From: Pseudomonas sp. JQ170C
Lineage (GTDB): Bacteria; Pseudomonadota; Gammaproteobacteria; Pseudomonadales; Pseudomonadaceae
Length of the DNA: 64,000 nt
Assembly: GCF_035581345.1 (NCBI RefSeq)
Contig: NZ_CP141608.1
Coordinates: 310,001 to 374,000 of the forward strand
Direction of reading: 5' to 3'
The notes beneath the pieces were generated by a model. The model saw only the letters and a program-made list of their open reading frames with translations, was not told the origin of the DNA and did no database searches. A program made the position numbers and the translations under genes. Positions 63,788 to 64,000 of the stretch are shown in pieces; positions within the stretch are counted from its first letter, which is position 1; each line of letters starts with the position of its first letter.

Positions 63788-64000
63788 GTGCCGACACCTC
63801 CTGTCTCCGCGCTGGTTGCCCAGATGGGCGAGGGTCCGGCGCCGCTGTATGCCCGGGTCAAACAAATGATTGCCCAGCAGATCCAGAATGGCAGCTGGCC
63901 GCCGCACCACCGGGTGCCGTCGGAAAGCGAACTGGTCACCCAGCTGGGTTTCAGCCGCATGACCATCAACCGCGCCCTGCGTGAACTGACTGCCGAAGGG
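63788..64000 (+). CDS. hutC: Histidine utilization repressor HutC, partial (cut by window edge)
   Basis: The first 71 codons of a GntR-family repressor: PLYARVKQMIAQQIQNGSWPPHHRVPSESELVTQLGFSRMTINRALRELTAEG is the whole winged helix-turn-helix. The best start is GTG at 63788 (VPTPPVSALVAQMG), with AAGGA about 7-11 bases upstream. HutC represses hut genes until urocanate is present. The UTRA effector domain lies outside the window. Confidence 0.93.
   Translation, partial: MPTPPVSALVAQMGEGPAPLYARVKQMIAQQIQNGSWPPHHRVPSESELVTQLGFSRMTINRALRELTAEG

Overview
The window is high-GC Gammaproteobacterial chromosome and reads as a fluorescent Pseudomonas, most likely the P. putida group. Three things point there: the order of housekeeping genes (gltD-hemE ... 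cvrA, betIBA/betT, gpmI-envC-ctpA, grxC-secB, ntrBC-glnA, thiI-typA, glgP-fbp, hutF/hutC), the many copies of a REP palindrome built on GTAGGAGCGGGCTTGCCCCGCGAT, and the protein families themselves. No rRNA, tRNA, insertion sequence, prophage or CRISPR was found. The species assignment is inference from recalled synteny, not from a search.

Layout. (1) 1-5.6 kb: gltD, hemE, a BOF-family periplasmic protein, and a divergent MFS exporter / LysR regulator pair. (2) 5.6-20.4 kb: one unbroken leftward run of 17 genes forming an aryl polyene (APE) type II polyketide cluster. It holds ketosynthases, a chain-length-factor-like partner, ketoreductase, two hotdog dehydratase units, two ACPs, an aryl-acid ligase, an aromatic amino acid ammonia-lyase, acyl- and glycosyltransferases, and an export set (MMPL pump, LolA-like protein, DUF3261 lipoprotein). 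The order follows the apeC-apeR lettering. Nearly all junctions overlap or nearly touch, so it is probably one translationally coupled transcript. (3) 20.7-28.7 kb: orphan ParA-like ATPase, trxC, selO, mscK, cvrA. (4) 28.9-31.2 kb: a 758-residue protein that looks like a DUF6543 ('dermonecrotic toxin') N-terminus joined to a C-terminal R-S-E ADP-ribosyltransferase. This is the least described gene in the window. (5) 31.2-37.7 kb: choline-to-glycine-betaine genes betA, betB, betI and, across a regulatory region with a perfect BetI-type operator, betT. (6) 37.8-46.1 kb: a periplasmic binding protein, the envelope group gpmI-envC-ctpA-yibQ, rhodanese-grxC-secB, and trmL facing a small membrane protein. 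(7) 46.3-50.9 kb: ntrC-ntrB and glnA, with a sigma-54 promoter and NtrC site. (8) 50.9-64 kb: thiI, typA, a cysteine-cluster protein, glgP, fbp, a DUF924 protein, a dCache chemoreceptor, a small lipoprotein plus lipocalin, and hutF facing a truncated hutC.

Functional picture. The APE cluster should make an arylpolyene acid from an aryl acrylate starter (from the lyase) that is activated onto an ACP, extended and reduced by the KS/KR/DH set, attached to a lipid or sugar carrier by the acyl/glycosyltransferases, and moved to the outer membrane. It sits as an accessory block inside otherwise conserved chromosome. Most other genes serve nitrogen assimilation, osmoprotection, envelope maintenance and central carbon metabolism.
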